The notes: a model not told the origin generated them from the letters alone. A stretch of DNA of 64,000 bases from Halobacillus litoralis (GCF_020524025.1 NZ_JAIVKN010000001.1:434001-498000); one strand, 5' to 3'. Counted from the first letter of the stretch, positions 34,107 to 43,047 are shown. Made by a program: numbers and translations.

Positions 34107-34883
34107 TTAGAACAAGCGGTATTTCCTTGTCAGCGGGGCTGCTTTTCTTATAAAACGGAACCGGGATGGGAAACTGGCGATATCCAGACCAATCGCATAG
34201 GCTTCCTCATCAATCCGGTTCTTTTCTATAAGGAATTCTTCTGGATGGCCGGCATTGAGGAGCAGTTCCGTGTTGTACCATACATTCGTGCGGCAATAGG
34301 TTAGGAAGAAGGAGGACAGCGTTTCGTCACTTCGCTGCATAAAACGGTCGATCCATTTGAGTAAACGGGCGTGATGCTCAATCAGCTCCTCCTGGACGAT
34401 ATCAATAAGGTCGGCGAGTACATCATTGATTCGCTCATGATCTCTGCGTCTGTTTAACATGAGACGGGCATCCGGCCATATTTCATCTTCTTGAAGAATT
34501 TCGTGTAAGACAACGGGGAGATCTCTGTTGATGTGGGCGTTGATTCCAAGCAGGGCATCCTGAAGGACAAACGTTTGTTTTTCTTCAGCCATTTGAAAAG
34601 CAAGGGTCCAGGCTCTCGGACAAGTCCAGCTCTTCTCATAGGCTTCCATCGCATAAAAATAGTAGTGAGCAAACCGGACGAGGACACGCTCCATCCATAT
34701 AGAGTCTATGAAAAAACCCGATTCCAGCCTGTGCTGCATTTGTTTTGTCATTAATAAGTAGACTCGATGAAAGACACAGCGGTAATCCTTCGTTTCATCA
34801 AGGTTTTTTAACCGGTTCCTCATTTGTTCAATGACGTCCTCCAAGGTTTCCAATTGACTAACAGGTTTGCTGATCGATTTCAT
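34107..34883 (-). CDS. DUF5995-family protein
   Basis: A 258-residue, mostly helical cytoplasmic protein. VYLLMTKQMQHRL, WMERVLVRFAHYYFYAM, LLGINAHINRDLPVVL and RTNVWYNTELLL match what I know of the DUF5995 family, whose conserved GxNAHIxxDL motif suggests an enzyme active site. No function is known. GGAGGGCTGGAG precedes the ATG at 34883. It is a single gene, convergent with the TIGR04104 gene. Confidence 0.72.
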   Translation of the reverse strand: MKSISKPVSQLETLEDVIEQMRNRLKNLDETKDYRCVFHRVYLLMTKQMQHRLESGFFIDSIWMERVLVRFAHYYFYAMEAYEKSWTCPRAWTLAFQMAEEKQTFVLQDALLGINAHINRDLPVVLHEILQEDEIWPDARLMLNRRRDHERINDVLADLIDIVQEELIEHHARLLKWIDRFMQRSDETLSSFFLTYCRTNVWYNTELLLNAGHPEEFLIEKNRIDEEAYAIGLDIASFPSRFRFIRKAAPLTRKYRLF

Positions 34884-35058
34884 TCTCCAGCCCTCCCTGA
34901 GTTTTTATGAATGATCAAAAAACAGGAGCTACTTTTAATGAATACATTTCAATAAAAGGATATATTCACCAGTATATCATGCTGTGTTTAATAATGGAGG
35001 AGGTTATCCCATCGGCTAGGCTTTACTTGTTTTAATATTCTTACAAAAGGACGTATAA

Positions 35059-35192
35059 TGGCAGGGGAGTTGAAGACTTAGTTTCGATAGGATGGACATT
35101 TGAAACTAAGTCTTGTTTCTGTGCGGGTGTTTAATAGAGACTTTCGAAAATCAGAACTCACATGACTTACAAGAACACCTGCCAGCTTTAGT
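35059..35192. repeat. Nested inverted repeats before the HAD gene
   Basis: AAGACTTAGTTTC (35073-35085) pairs with GAAACTAAGTCTT (35102-35114). An outer pair (GGCAGG near 35061, CCTGCC near 35180) and GCGGGTGTT/AACACCTGC nest around it. The string TGTTTAATAGAGA within it recurs at about 39810, in another gene-free stretch. This looks like a decayed mobile repeat; it lies between the DUF5995 promoter region and the HAD gene. Confidence 0.35.
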
Positions 35193-35244
35193 TCAGCTGC
35201 CATGAAAAAAGAGAAATGAAGTTTTATAAAAGGGAGAGAGTTAC

Positions 35245-35904
35245 ATGACGCAGTCGCTAATTTTTGATATGGATGGAACACTATTTCAAACCGACCGAAT
35301 TTTAGAACGATCGCTTGAGGATACATTTGATCATCTACGGTCATTAAACGAATGGGACGCAGAGACACCTATCGATCAATACCGTGAAATTATGGGAGTG
35401 CCCTTGCCGCAGGTGTGGGAAACATTGTTACCCCATCACTCTATGAAAATGAGAGAATACACAGATACATATTTTCTGGACCGGCTCATTGTAAATATCA
35501 AAAGTGGACAGGGGGCTTTATATCCACATGTAGAGGAAGTATTCCGTTTCTTAAAAGAGAATGAGTGCTCGATCTACATAGCAAGTAACGGACTGAAACC
35601 ATATCTAAAAGCCATTGTCGATTACTATCATTTAGACCAGTGGGTGACAGAAACATTCAGCATCCAGCAAATCGATTCGTTACATAAATCAGAGCTCGTT
35701 GGGAAGATCATTGAAAAATACAACCTGACAAGCGGCGTGGTTGTCGGAGACCGATTGTCTGATATTCGTGCTGCGAAGGATAATGGTTTTCTTGCTATCG
35801 GCTGCCATTTTGACTTTGCTAAGGAAGAAGAACTTCGGCAGGCGGATCGGGTTATTTTTGATCTGAAAGAGCTTGAAACGCTCGTTCCTCTATGGTCTAA
35901 TTAA
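35245..35904 (+). CDS. HAD-superfamily phosphatase
   Basis: A 219-residue HAD hydrolase: motif I is LIFDMDGTLFQTD with nucleophile D8 and acid D10, motif II the Ser/Thr of IYIASNG, and motif III/IV the Lys and VVGDRLSDIRAAKDNG. An alpha-helical cap lies between motifs I and II, as in PGMB/5'-nucleotidase-like members. It dephosphorylates a small metabolite; the substrate is not clear. AGGGAGAG precedes the ATG. Confidence 0.85.
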   Translation: MTQSLIFDMDGTLFQTDRILERSLEDTFDHLRSLNEWDAETPIDQYREIMGVPLPQVWETLLPHHSMKMREYTDTYFLDRLIVNIKSGQGALYPHVEEVFRFLKENECSIYIASNGLKPYLKAIVDYYHLDQWVTETFSIQQIDSLHKSELVGKIIEKYNLTSGVVVGDRLSDIRAAKDNGFLAIGCHFDFAKEEELRQADRVIFDLKELETLVPLWSN

Positions 35905-36396
35905 ATACAGATGTGAAGCACTTCCAGGTGTGTACGGTGGAAGCAGGAGTTTTCCAATCAAAGTCATTTTCCGTTTATCTTATAAGCGAGTAGGTAAAAG
36001 ATTAGTGGAGTCGTTTTGATACCCCGACCCCTACAGTATATAAACGGTACCCAAAAAATTTTAAACGTTTATATACCCTTACCTGTATGTGTGTATGGTA
36101 AGGATTATCATTCTAAGTGGCTGTGCTCACACCGACTAAAAAAGCGGTGCTTGCGGCAATCCATTCGTTCAAGCTCACTGACAGCGGGATGCCATCACTC
36201 ACGGACACCTTCCTTTCATCTACTACCGGTAAATGATAGACAGCCATTTGTTTCTGGCCGTAGCACACCATTAGGGCCATTTTGGAAAGAAAGTAAATAC
36301 GAAGGTTTTACAAACGATTTTAGCTGTAATGATTTTAGATGCAGTTAACAAAAATTTGAATCGAGAATTTTAGTTAAATGGAAAAGGGGAATACGA
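35905..36396. promoter_or_regulatory. 491-base gap with inverted repeats upstream of a rhodanese gene
   Basis: GTATATAAACG (36038-36048) and CGTTTATATAC (36065-36075) form a perfect inverted repeat, and CCTTACC/GGTAAGG (about 36078-36104) a second one next to it. Such sites, 300 bases upstream of the rhodanese gene, could be operators. Between 36113 and 36280 a 55-codon frame is open on the minus strand but has no ribosome site, and I do not call it. AAAAGGGG marks the next start. Confidence 0.35.
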
Positions 36397-36762
36397 ATGA
36401 TAGAGACGATAATTCAATGGGGATTGATTATTTTAGTTGCCTGGTTTGTGATGGGGCGTTTTATGCCGGCGAAAGGGGTCGCTTCGATTACAACAGAAGA
36501 GGCAAAAAAACGGACGAAGGAACGTAACGTGCAGTTTGTTGATGTTCGTACACCAGGTGAATACAAAGCCAATAACCGTAAGCCATTCAAAAATATCCCG
36601 CTGTCAGAGCTCGCTAATCGCTCCAATGAACTAGACCGGCAGAAAGAAGTCGTGGTCATCTGCCAGAGTGGAATGAGGAGCAGCAAAGCAGCTAAAATAC
36701 TGAAGAAACAGGGATTCAACCATGTAACTAACGTGAAAGGCGGCATGAGTGCCTGGATGTGA
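36397..36762 (+). CDS. Membrane-anchored rhodanese-domain protein
   Basis: The 121-residue protein has an N-terminal hydrophobic anchor (IIQWGLIILVAWFVMGRF) and a rhodanese domain: VQFVDVRTPGEYKANN, then the active-site Cys 89 in VVICQSGMRSSKAAKIL and VTNVKGGMSAWM. The CXXGXRS loop fits sulfurtransferases handling small sulfane sulfur carriers. Related proteins accompany thiol or sulfide homeostasis. Confidence 0.85.
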   Translation: MIETIIQWGLIILVAWFVMGRFMPAKGVASITTEEAKKRTKERNVQFVDVRTPGEYKANNRKPFKNIPLSELANRSNELDRQKEVVVICQSGMRSSKAAKILKKQGFNHVTNVKGGMSAWM

Positions 36763-36787
36763 CTAGTGAAATAAGGAGTGAGTGGTA

Positions 36788-37354
36788 ATGTCAGAGAAAC
36801 GATTTAATCCTGAGAAAGCTCAGAAGTTGTTAAGTGAAGAACGCAGAGAGCGCATGAACCCAGAGAGACTGATGGATCAATTGGGTCTTGAGGAAGGGGA
36901 AGTGACAGCTGATCTAGGAGCAGGTAACGGATTTTTTACTATTCCTTTTGCCAAACGAACGAGTACCACCGTCTATGCGGTTGACATTGAACCTAAAATG
37001 CTTGAAATGCTGAAAGAGCGCGCAGACCAAGAAGAGCTGGATAACATTCATTACGTTGTCAGTGATTTAGAAAAAATTGATGTAGCGGACCAATCGGTTA
37101 CCAAAGTGATGGTCTCTTTTGTTATCCATGAAGTGGGTGACGTCAAGCAGGTATTAGACGAGATTAAACGGATTACCAGGCCTGGCGGAGAAGTGATGTT
37201 CATTGAATGGGAAGCGGTGGAAACGGAATCCGGCCCGCCTCTTGATCACCGTATATCATCAGGTGCGTTAATGGAGATCTTAAGTGAGAATGGGTTCAGC
37301 CCAGAGTTTATTTCGATCAGTCCGGAAAATTACGCCGTTAAAGGAACACTATAA
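36788..37354 (+). CDS. Class I SAM-dependent methyltransferase
   Basis: A 188-residue Methyltransferase_11-like protein: TADLGAGNGFFTIPFAKRT is the SAM-binding motif I, YAVDIEPKMLEML the acidic motif, then ITRPGGEVMFIEWE. The acceptor is unknown. The ATG at 36788 is nine bases from AAGGAG. It starts 26 bases after the rhodanese gene, so the two are probably co-transcribed, which hints at a thiol, sulfur or metalloid substrate. Confidence 0.8.
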   Translation: MSEKRFNPEKAQKLLSEERRERMNPERLMDQLGLEEGEVTADLGAGNGFFTIPFAKRTSTTVYAVDIEPKMLEMLKERADQEELDNIHYVVSDLEKIDVADQSVTKVMVSFVIHEVGDVKQVLDEIKRITRPGGEVMFIEWEAVETESGPPLDHRISSGALMEILSENGFSPEFISISPENYAVKGTL

Positions 37355-37487
37355 TTCTAAAAGAGGGCCCTTGTTCAAAAATGTTGTTTTTATGTTGTTG
37401 CAAGGTTTCTTCATTGTGTACATTAAAGAGTGGTTTTGATTTGTACAAATATAAACAACACTCTTTAACAGTGGCTGTTTAGATAAT

Positions 37488-37530
37488 AAAAAAAGCACGA
37501 TCTCTTTTCTAAAAGAGATCGTGCTTTTTT
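37488..37530. terminator. Bidirectional terminator
   Basis: AAAAGCACGATCTCTTTT and AAAAGAGATCGTGCTTTT form a near-perfect long stem, with A and T tracts on either side. It serves the convergent methyltransferase and TelA-like genes. Confidence 0.85.
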
Positions 37531-37533
37531 ACA

Positions 37534-38637
37534 TTAACTGCCCGTCTGAGACAATCTTTTCCGCACATTTTCATTCAATGCATCCATCTCTTCAATAAAC
37601 TGCTTACTCGAAGCAATAATCCGCTCCGACGACTGCTCTGTTGTTTTCAGCGCATCAAATACGTTATCAAAAGACTCCTGAAGAGCTTCCATACTGATCG
37701 CTGGATTCTCCATCATTTCTGTCGTCTCTTCTGCGTTCTCCTTCAGATTCCTGGAGTTCGAAAGCAGCATCTCCTCAGTAGCTTTATTGACACCGTTCAC
37801 CGTATCGATGACTTTTCGCTGATTATTCAAAGCGATCTGGATCGAAGCGGAGACGGTGATGATGTTTTTCGTCAGCGTTACCGCATTGCGGATTGATTCC
37901 TTCAGCTTTTCATTGTTTTTCTTGATGATGTCCACAGAAGAAATACTCTGATGCAGGACACTCTTCATCTGCGTCATATTTCTCGTCCGCGTAATGATCT
38001 TCTCTTTTCCTTCGGTAAGCAGGGCCGGATCGTATTCGCCTGTCGCTTCTTTTTCTTGCAAAAGCTCAAACAGCTTCTTCCCGAGGTAAATCTGCTTGTC
38101 CAGGTCATAAATTCGCTTCTGGGCGTTTTCTTTGATGAGCTGTAGTTCGACGCTGTCTTCTTCCAGGCGGTCTTTCCCTGCCAGCAGGCTGCGTACGACG
38201 GTATCAATCTTCGAGTCGACGGTTTCATATTTCTTCATGTAGCGGTCGATGGGCTGCTTTTTGCTTAGTTTGTAGAAGAACTTCTGTACGCCGTTGCCTT
38301 CGGTGCGCTTTGGATCAAGGTCCGATACGATCGTTTCGAGTTCTTTCAATGTCTCGGGGATGTCATTGTTGCCTTTGGTCATGAGGTCGTTGACCGGACG
38401 CTTCAATGTTTCCATTGTCTCCCCGGCGACGCGCTGTTCTTTTTCTCCGAGGTCCCCGAGTTCTCTCATCACATCGGATAGGGAGTCGTCTCTAGATGAG
38501 TCGAACCTTCCTGCGTAGGCTTCGGCTTCTTCGTTCAGGCGGTCGATATCTTCTTTATCAATAAGCGTCATCGCTTCTCTCAGATCCTGTTGGTTCATTT
38601 CCGCTTCTTTATCTTTATAGAGAGAATGTTTACTCAT
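37534..38637 (-). CDS. TelA/YaaN/YceH-family toxic anion resistance protein
   Basis: The 367-residue protein is almost wholly helical, with coiled-coil-like stretches and the TelA (PF05816) features PIDRYMKKYETVDSKIDTVVRSLLAGKDRLEEDSVEL and MTQMKSVLHQSISSVDIIKKN. Relatives are tied to tellurite resistance, cell-envelope stress and antimicrobial tolerance; the mechanism is not known. AGGAGG is seven bases from the ATG at 38637. The unknown gene upstream (38691-39545) is in the same orientation with a 53-base gap, so the two form an operon. Confidence 0.85.
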   Translation of the reverse strand: MSKHSLYKDKEAEMNQQDLREAMTLIDKEDIDRLNEEAEAYAGRFDSSRDDSLSDVMRELGDLGEKEQRVAGETMETLKRPVNDLMTKGNNDIPETLKELETIVSDLDPKRTEGNGVQKFFYKLSKKQPIDRYMKKYETVDSKIDTVVRSLLAGKDRLEEDSVELQLIKENAQKRIYDLDKQIYLGKKLFELLQEKEATGEYDPALLTEGKEKIITRTRNMTQMKSVLHQSISSVDIIKKNNEKLKESIRNAVTLTKNIITVSASIQIALNNQRKVIDTVNGVNKATEEMLLSNSRNLKENAEETTEMMENPAISMEALQESFDNVFDALKTTEQSSERIIASSKQFIEEMDALNENVRKRLSQTGS

Positions 38638-38690
38638 GTCCATACCTCCTGTATGTCATTCGTTGGTTTTAAGAATAACAAAACGACCGT

Positions 38691-39545
38691 TTACTTTCGC
38701 GAAAGGAAGTTTTCGTCTTCCTTATTATATTTGGAAGCAATGATTCGTTTGGTTCTGGAAAAATTATGTGTATGGCTTTCTTCTTCTTTTCGCTCCAGTG
38801 TTTCGATAAACTTCTGCAAATCATACATCGTCTCCACCAGTTCATGTTTCCGATTTTCCTTGTTTTTATCAGACAATCGTTGAAACGATGCGATGAAGTC
38901 AGGAACGTCTTTGTCCATCATGGTCTCAAGGGCGTATTGTTCTTCGATATCGAGTTCATCCATCCGTCTGAACTGTTTCTCTGTCCGTTCCTTCAAAGAC
39001 GCCCACTCCTTTTGAAGGTCAGGATGGTTCTCGAGAAATGGGAAGTCCCATTCTTCGAAGATTGTGTCCTCAGGATGTTCAAACATTGTACTTTCAACGG
39101 ATACTTCCATATGGTCTAAGTAAGTATTCAGATGGGCAAACAACACTTCCGAAAAATCTCTCAGCGTGCCTCCGAGCCCTTTTCTTCTCGTGAATTCTTC
39201 TTTTAGAAAAGTAGGAAAGAAGGCTTTTTCTTCTTCAATCATCTCAAACCGACCCAGCAGCATTTTCGGCGGCTTGCCGTAAAACTCGATCGTGCCCCTG
39301 AACGTGTTGGACTTTGGAATCACGACGGTGAAAAAGACGCCGTTCCAATATCCATCCATAATATTTCTCTTTTTCATCTCTACCAGTTCTTTGATATCCA
39401 GATCGAAATATACAGGGCGTTTCCCTTTAATCACCTGCTTCATATCTCTCATCGTTTGGAAATCGATGTAGTGCTGATATTCGGAGGTATGTGGCATAAA
39501 GGCTCTTTCCAAATTCTCAAGCGTAAAAGAGTAGAGGTTTTCCAT
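38691..39545 (-). CDS. Unknown cytoplasmic protein co-transcribed with a TelA-like gene
   Basis: A 284-residue soluble protein, rich in Glu, Lys and Phe, with no signal peptide or membrane segment. The first half (to about 150) appears mixed alpha/beta (GYWNGVFFTVVIPKSNTFRGTIEFYG), the second helical and charged (KEWASLKERTEKQFRRMDELD). I do not recognise the family; it is not clearly XpaC, the usual TelA-family neighbour. The operon with the TelA-like gene suggests a joint envelope-stress role. AAAGGGGC precedes the ATG. Confidence 0.6.
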   Translation of the reverse strand: MENLYSFTLENLERAFMPHTSEYQHYIDFQTMRDMKQVIKGKRPVYFDLDIKELVEMKKRNIMDGYWNGVFFTVVIPKSNTFRGTIEFYGKPPKMLLGRFEMIEEEKAFFPTFLKEEFTRRKGLGGTLRDFSEVLFAHLNTYLDHMEVSVESTMFEHPEDTIFEEWDFPFLENHPDLQKEWASLKERTEKQFRRMDELDIEEQYALETMMDKDVPDFIASFQRLSDKNKENRKHELVETMYDLQKFIETLERKEEESHTHNFSRTKRIIASKYNKEDENFLSRK

Positions 39546-40015
39546 GCTTCGTCAGCCCCTTTATAGTCCTTTCTTTTACCGTGACAAAACGTTTCTATGA
39601 TACTTCAATAATATCACGAATTGGTATTTGAGACTAAAATAGTCCTGTGTCGCCTCCCACTGATAGGGCGGGGAGGGAGCCGTTGATAATTGAGGAGAAT
39701 CTATCTTGCATTTGATAAGAATATACGTAAAAACATAGTGCAATGTTTCAAAATTTCACATGGAGGATTTAAGTCCTTTAATAATGCTAAACTGCTTGGC
39801 TGGAAGTGATGTTTAATAGAGATTTTTTAATTCACTAGCTCCAAGCCATTAATTAAGACATATGAAAAACATCTCGAAGTTGAGTCTTATAGAAACGTAG
39901 GCGATTGTCCAATAAAGGCGATCACTTTTTACTCACGAAGCCGTTTAGTTCAAGAACGGTTTAAGATGTTACAATTATGTTTGGAAAGAAAAGGAGTAAC
40001 TGGGGGGGAACAAAA
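39546..40015. repeat. 470-base AT-rich gap with hairpin relics
   Basis: The gap between the divergent TelA operon and the deaminase gene holds no gene. A hairpin at 39801-39851 pairs GCTTGG...GGAAGTGA with TTCACT...CCAAGC and contains TGTTTAATAGAGATTTTTT, shared in part with the repeat at 35059-35192. TACAAT at about 39970 could be a -10 for the deaminase gene. Low GC compared with the surrounding genes marks the start of the accessory group. Confidence 0.35.
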
Positions 40016-40435
40016 TTGGATAGTGAACAAAAATTATATCAAGCAGCAAAAGAACTGCTTGAAGAAAGATACCCGACCGGCTGTGGTGGTGCAGCAGCAA
40101 TGTACACGAACGAGGATGAGATATTGACGAGTGTTGCTCCAGAGGTCATAAATGCTTCAACAGAGTTATGTATAGAAACAGGTGCGATTTTGGAAGCACA
40201 TAAATTGAATACCAAAATTACTCATTCTATTTGTATTGTAAGAGACAATGAAAATGAAGAAATTAAGGTGTTAACTCCTTGTGGGGTCTGTCAGGAAAGA
40301 TTGATTTACTGGGGAAAAGATGTAAAAGTAGCAGTAACTTCAAATGACGAGAAGCCATTACTTTTCAAAACACTAAAAGAAGTTCAGCCTTACCATTGGT
40401 CTGAAGCATACAAAAATGAAGAATTATTTGACTAA
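40016..40435 (+). CDS. Cytidine deaminase-like (blasticidin S deaminase-type) enzyme
   Basis: The 139-residue protein has the zinc-dependent deaminase motifs: TELCIETGA supplies a Zn Cys and the catalytic Glu (C-x-E), and PCGVCQERL the two other Zn Cys. This C-x-E form, with YPTGCGGAAAMYT near the start and VQPYHWSEAY at the end, resembles blasticidin-S deaminase-type proteins of Bacillus rather than housekeeping Cdd. I choose the TTG at 40016, eight bases from GGGGGGG; the upstream ATG at 39977 lacks a ribosome site. It starts a run of resistance-like genes. Confidence 0.75.
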   Translation: MDSEQKLYQAAKELLEERYPTGCGGAAAMYTNEDEILTSVAPEVINASTELCIETGAILEAHKLNTKITHSICIVRDNENEEIKVLTPCGVCQERLIYWGKDVKVAVTSNDEKPLLFKTLKEVQPYHWSEAYKNEELFD

Positions 40436-40629
40436 AATTTGATTTATATTGAAAGTTAATTGACCCATTTTATAACTACAGTGGTTGAAATAAACTACTA
40501 AACTAACGAAGAAGCAGGAGTGCTAAAAGTAAAAACCCATGTCGAATATTTGTAGATCAATTCGATTTTCCTAATACCCTCAAGAAGAGAATCGTTTTTC
40601 TAAGCTCTAGAATGAAAGGGGAATAATAC

Positions 40630-41157
40630 ATGTTTACATATAAAATTAACGAAGACACCGAACTTCGTTTACTAGAAGTAAGGCATGCTGAAGAACTATT
40701 TCAACTCACTGATGCTTCAAGAAATAGTTTACGTAAATGGTTACCTTGGATTGATAGTACAAAGACAGTTGAGAACACAAAGGGATTTATTGAGGGCACA
40801 TTAAAGCAATTCTGTAACAATGATGGCTTCCAGGCGGGGGTCTGGTATAAAGGAGAATTAGCAGGTGTCGTTGGGTTACATACGATTGATTGGTCAAATA
40901 AATCTACTTCCTTAGGTTACTGGCTTGGAGATTCTTTTCAAGGAAAAGGATTAATGACAAAGTCGTGTCAAGAAGTCATAAATTATTGCTTAAATGAACT
41001 TGAACTTAAGCGTATAGAAATACGCGTGGCAGCTGGGAATGAAAAAAGTTTAGCCATTCCACACAGGTTAGGCTTTAAAAAAGAAGGCTGTCTTGAAAAA
41101 TCTGAATTGCTGTACGACGAATATGTAGACCATTATGTTTTTGGACTAATTAAATAA
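40630..41157 (+). CDS. RimL-type GNAT acetyltransferase
   Basis: The 175-residue enzyme is a complete Acetyltransf_3 domain: LRLLEVRHAEELFQLTDASRNSLRKWLPWID, LGYWLGDSFQGKGLMTKSCQEV (acetyl-CoA loop Q-G-K-G) and AAGNEKSLAIPHRLGFKKEG. Relatives acetylate ribosomal protein N-termini or small molecules. GAAAGGGGA precedes the ATG. Its 3' third exists as a diverged copy at 595-822. Confidence 0.85.
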   Translation: MFTYKINEDTELRLLEVRHAEELFQLTDASRNSLRKWLPWIDSTKTVENTKGFIEGTLKQFCNNDGFQAGVWYKGELAGVVGLHTIDWSNKSTSLGYWLGDSFQGKGLMTKSCQEVINYCLNELELKRIEIRVAAGNEKSLAIPHRLGFKKEGCLEKSELLYDEYVDHYVFGLIK

Positions 41158-41315
41158 ACTTAAAATAAATGTCTTGGTTTCCTGTATCCTTGTATCGGGG
41201 CAATAGCTATTCTTTTTATCTGAGGAAGCTCCGAGAATACTGTGCTGGTGACAAGGAAAATAGAATGGATAACGCAGGAAATGAATGTTATATACATCCT
41301 GCTAAGGGGGTACTT

Positions 41316-41972
41316 ATGAAAACTCACTTTTATTTAGGTTGGTTCAGAAACTTTTTTCCAGAGGGTCTGAAAAGGGTTTTACAGGAGGATATCATTGATA
41401 GAAAATCAATGGTTATGATCAGCTCGAATCCATCTACTTATGAAGATGATGGTGCTACTGAACGGTCATGGCTTGATCAGGCAGGCATTAAGTTTGATGA
41501 ATATCATTTAATTAATGACCGCATCCAGAAGGAAGATGCCCAAAAGTTAATTCACAACGCTTCTGTTATTTTCTTACTGGGTGGAAATATTCTTAAACAA
41601 AATGGTTTTTTGATGGAATATGAATTGTCGGATTGGATTAAAAAAAGCAGAGCCGTTGTGATGGGGGCAAGTGCTGGTGCAATCAACATGTCTGCTAAAT
41701 GGTTATGCTCAAAAAATTTTGGAGATGAAGTTGAAGTAAGCTCTGTTTACGAAGGAATCGGCCTTGACGAGTTCTCCGTCTTATCTCATTTTGATCTTGA
41801 AAATAACATGGAGCTTGTTCATAGAGAACTGTCTCCCTTGTCAGAAGAAATAAATATTTATGCGTCGAACAAAGATTGCGCAGTACGCGTAAAGGGAGAA
41901 GAAATTGACATCTTTGGTGATGTATATTTAATTTCCCGCTCAAAGATTCAGAAATTGGAAGAGTCGCTTTAA
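41316..41972 (+). CDS. Peptidase S51-family (aspartyl dipeptidase/cyanophycinase-like) protein
   Basis: The 218-residue protein shows IFLLGGN and the nucleophile elbow VVMGASAGAINMSAKW with Ser 119, the hallmark of S51 peptidases, and a possible His in SVLSHFDLE. The fold is the class I glutamine-amidotransferase-like type. Family members cut Asp-X dipeptides or cyanophycin; this one may act on a peptide antibiotic or dipeptide. I start at 41316, after AAGGGGG; the open frame extends to 41169 but encodes no family sequence there. Confidence 0.78.
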   Translation: MKTHFYLGWFRNFFPEGLKRVLQEDIIDRKSMVMISSNPSTYEDDGATERSWLDQAGIKFDEYHLINDRIQKEDAQKLIHNASVIFLLGGNILKQNGFLMEYELSDWIKKSRAVVMGASAGAINMSAKWLCSKNFGDEVEVSSVYEGIGLDEFSVLSHFDLENNMELVHRELSPLSEEINIYASNKDCAVRVKGEEIDIFGDVYLISRSKIQKLEESL

Positions 41973-42008
41973 TCGAGGGTAATGGCTAAAGAGGCTGGAG
42001 GTTAATGA

Positions 42009-42881
42009 GTGAAGAATATTTATAAAGAAAGAATAAGAGAGGTTTTTCCTGATCTGAAGATTAATCAAGTCGAAATAAATGATACCGGACAAAATAATGA
42101 TGTGATAATCGTAAATAATACGCTTGTTTTCAGGTTCCCCAAATACATAGAAGGTATAAAAAAATTAGAAAAAGAAACGAAAGTATTGGATCATATAAAG
42201 GGGAAGGTTAGTTTACCTATTTCTTATCCTCAATACAGATCTTTTGATCCTTATGAAGTAGGAAAGGTGTTTACGGGCTATCCATTTATTCAAGGTACTC
42301 CCTTGTGGCCTCAAACAATGAATGAAATAAATAATGAAGAACAAATACAGGACATTTCCTCTAAATTGGTTGAATTTCTTTCTGAACTACATTTTCAACC
42401 TATTGACAACTTAGATATAAAGAAACAGAGTGTTGAGCATATACACCAATCGATAGTAGGGTTATACGATAATTTTAAAGAAAAGCTATTCCCATATATG
42501 AATAAAAAGTCAAAGTCAGAGGTCTCTCAAAGCTTTGAAGACTTTTTAGCTAATGATAAACTTCTGAATTTTAATACGGTTCTAATCCACGGAGATTTTG
42601 GTGCATCTAATATTTTGTGGAATTCAAAAAGTAAGAGCATATCTGGAGTTATTGATTTTGGAGAAACGGAAATTGGCGATCCAGCATACGACTTTGCAGG
42701 ATTATTAGCGAGTTATGGTCAACCTTTCCTCCAAAGGTGTTTAAGTTTATATCCAGAAGGCGGGAAAATTCTAGAAAGAATAAACTTTTATAAAGGCACA
42801 TTTGGTTTGCAAGAGGCCCTTCATGGATTCGATAATAATGATTTAGTGGCATTCAAAAATGGAATTAAAGAATATAGATAA
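42009..42881 (+). CDS. Aminoglycoside phosphotransferase-family kinase
   Basis: A 290-residue APH-fold protein. VLIHGDFGASNILW is the catalytic Brenner motif and GVIDFGETEIGDPAYDFAGLL the magnesium-binding motif. GxPLWPQTM after a YPFIQGTPL segment resembles the APH(2'')/macrolide-kinase-like branch. It may inactivate an aminoglycoside or phosphorylate a metabolite. GTG start seven bases from GGAGG. AT-rich codon use like its neighbours suggests acquisition. Confidence 0.8.
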   Translation: MKNIYKERIREVFPDLKINQVEINDTGQNNDVIIVNNTLVFRFPKYIEGIKKLEKETKVLDHIKGKVSLPISYPQYRSFDPYEVGKVFTGYPFIQGTPLWPQTMNEINNEEQIQDISSKLVEFLSELHFQPIDNLDIKKQSVEHIHQSIVGLYDNFKEKLFPYMNKKSKSEVSQSFEDFLANDKLLNFNTVLIHGDFGASNILWNSKSKSISGVIDFGETEIGDPAYDFAGLLASYGQPFLQRCLSLYPEGGKILERINFYKGTFGLQEALHGFDNNDLVAFKNGIKEYR

Positions 42882-42939
42882 CTAAAATTATAAGTAGGAT
42901 TCTACCAAGTAACTCAGTTTCTAGTCTTAAGCTTACAGG

Positions 42940-42969
42940 GCGATTATTCAATAAGAATAGTCGCTTTTT
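42940..42969 (+). terminator. Terminator closing the accessory group
   Basis: GCGATTATTC pairs with GAATAGTCGC around AATAA and is followed by five T. Confidence 0.75.
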
Positions 42970-43047
42970 CATTGATAGAGTAATCAAATATTCAAATATC
43001 AATATTCGATACAAAAACGATATTATAATTTTTTTGAAGAACAGAGT

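Noticed and set aside
36016-36348. 110-codon frame on the plus strand and a 55-codon frame on the minus strand before the rhodanese gene
   Set aside because: Neither has a ribosome site; the plus frame is rich in Cys, Ser, Arg and His in the way of non-coding translations. Kept as intergenic.
39899-39940. Possible terminator GGCGATTGTCC...GGCGATCACTTTTT before the deaminase gene
   Set aside because: GGCGAT is directly repeated rather than inverted, so no stable hairpin forms.
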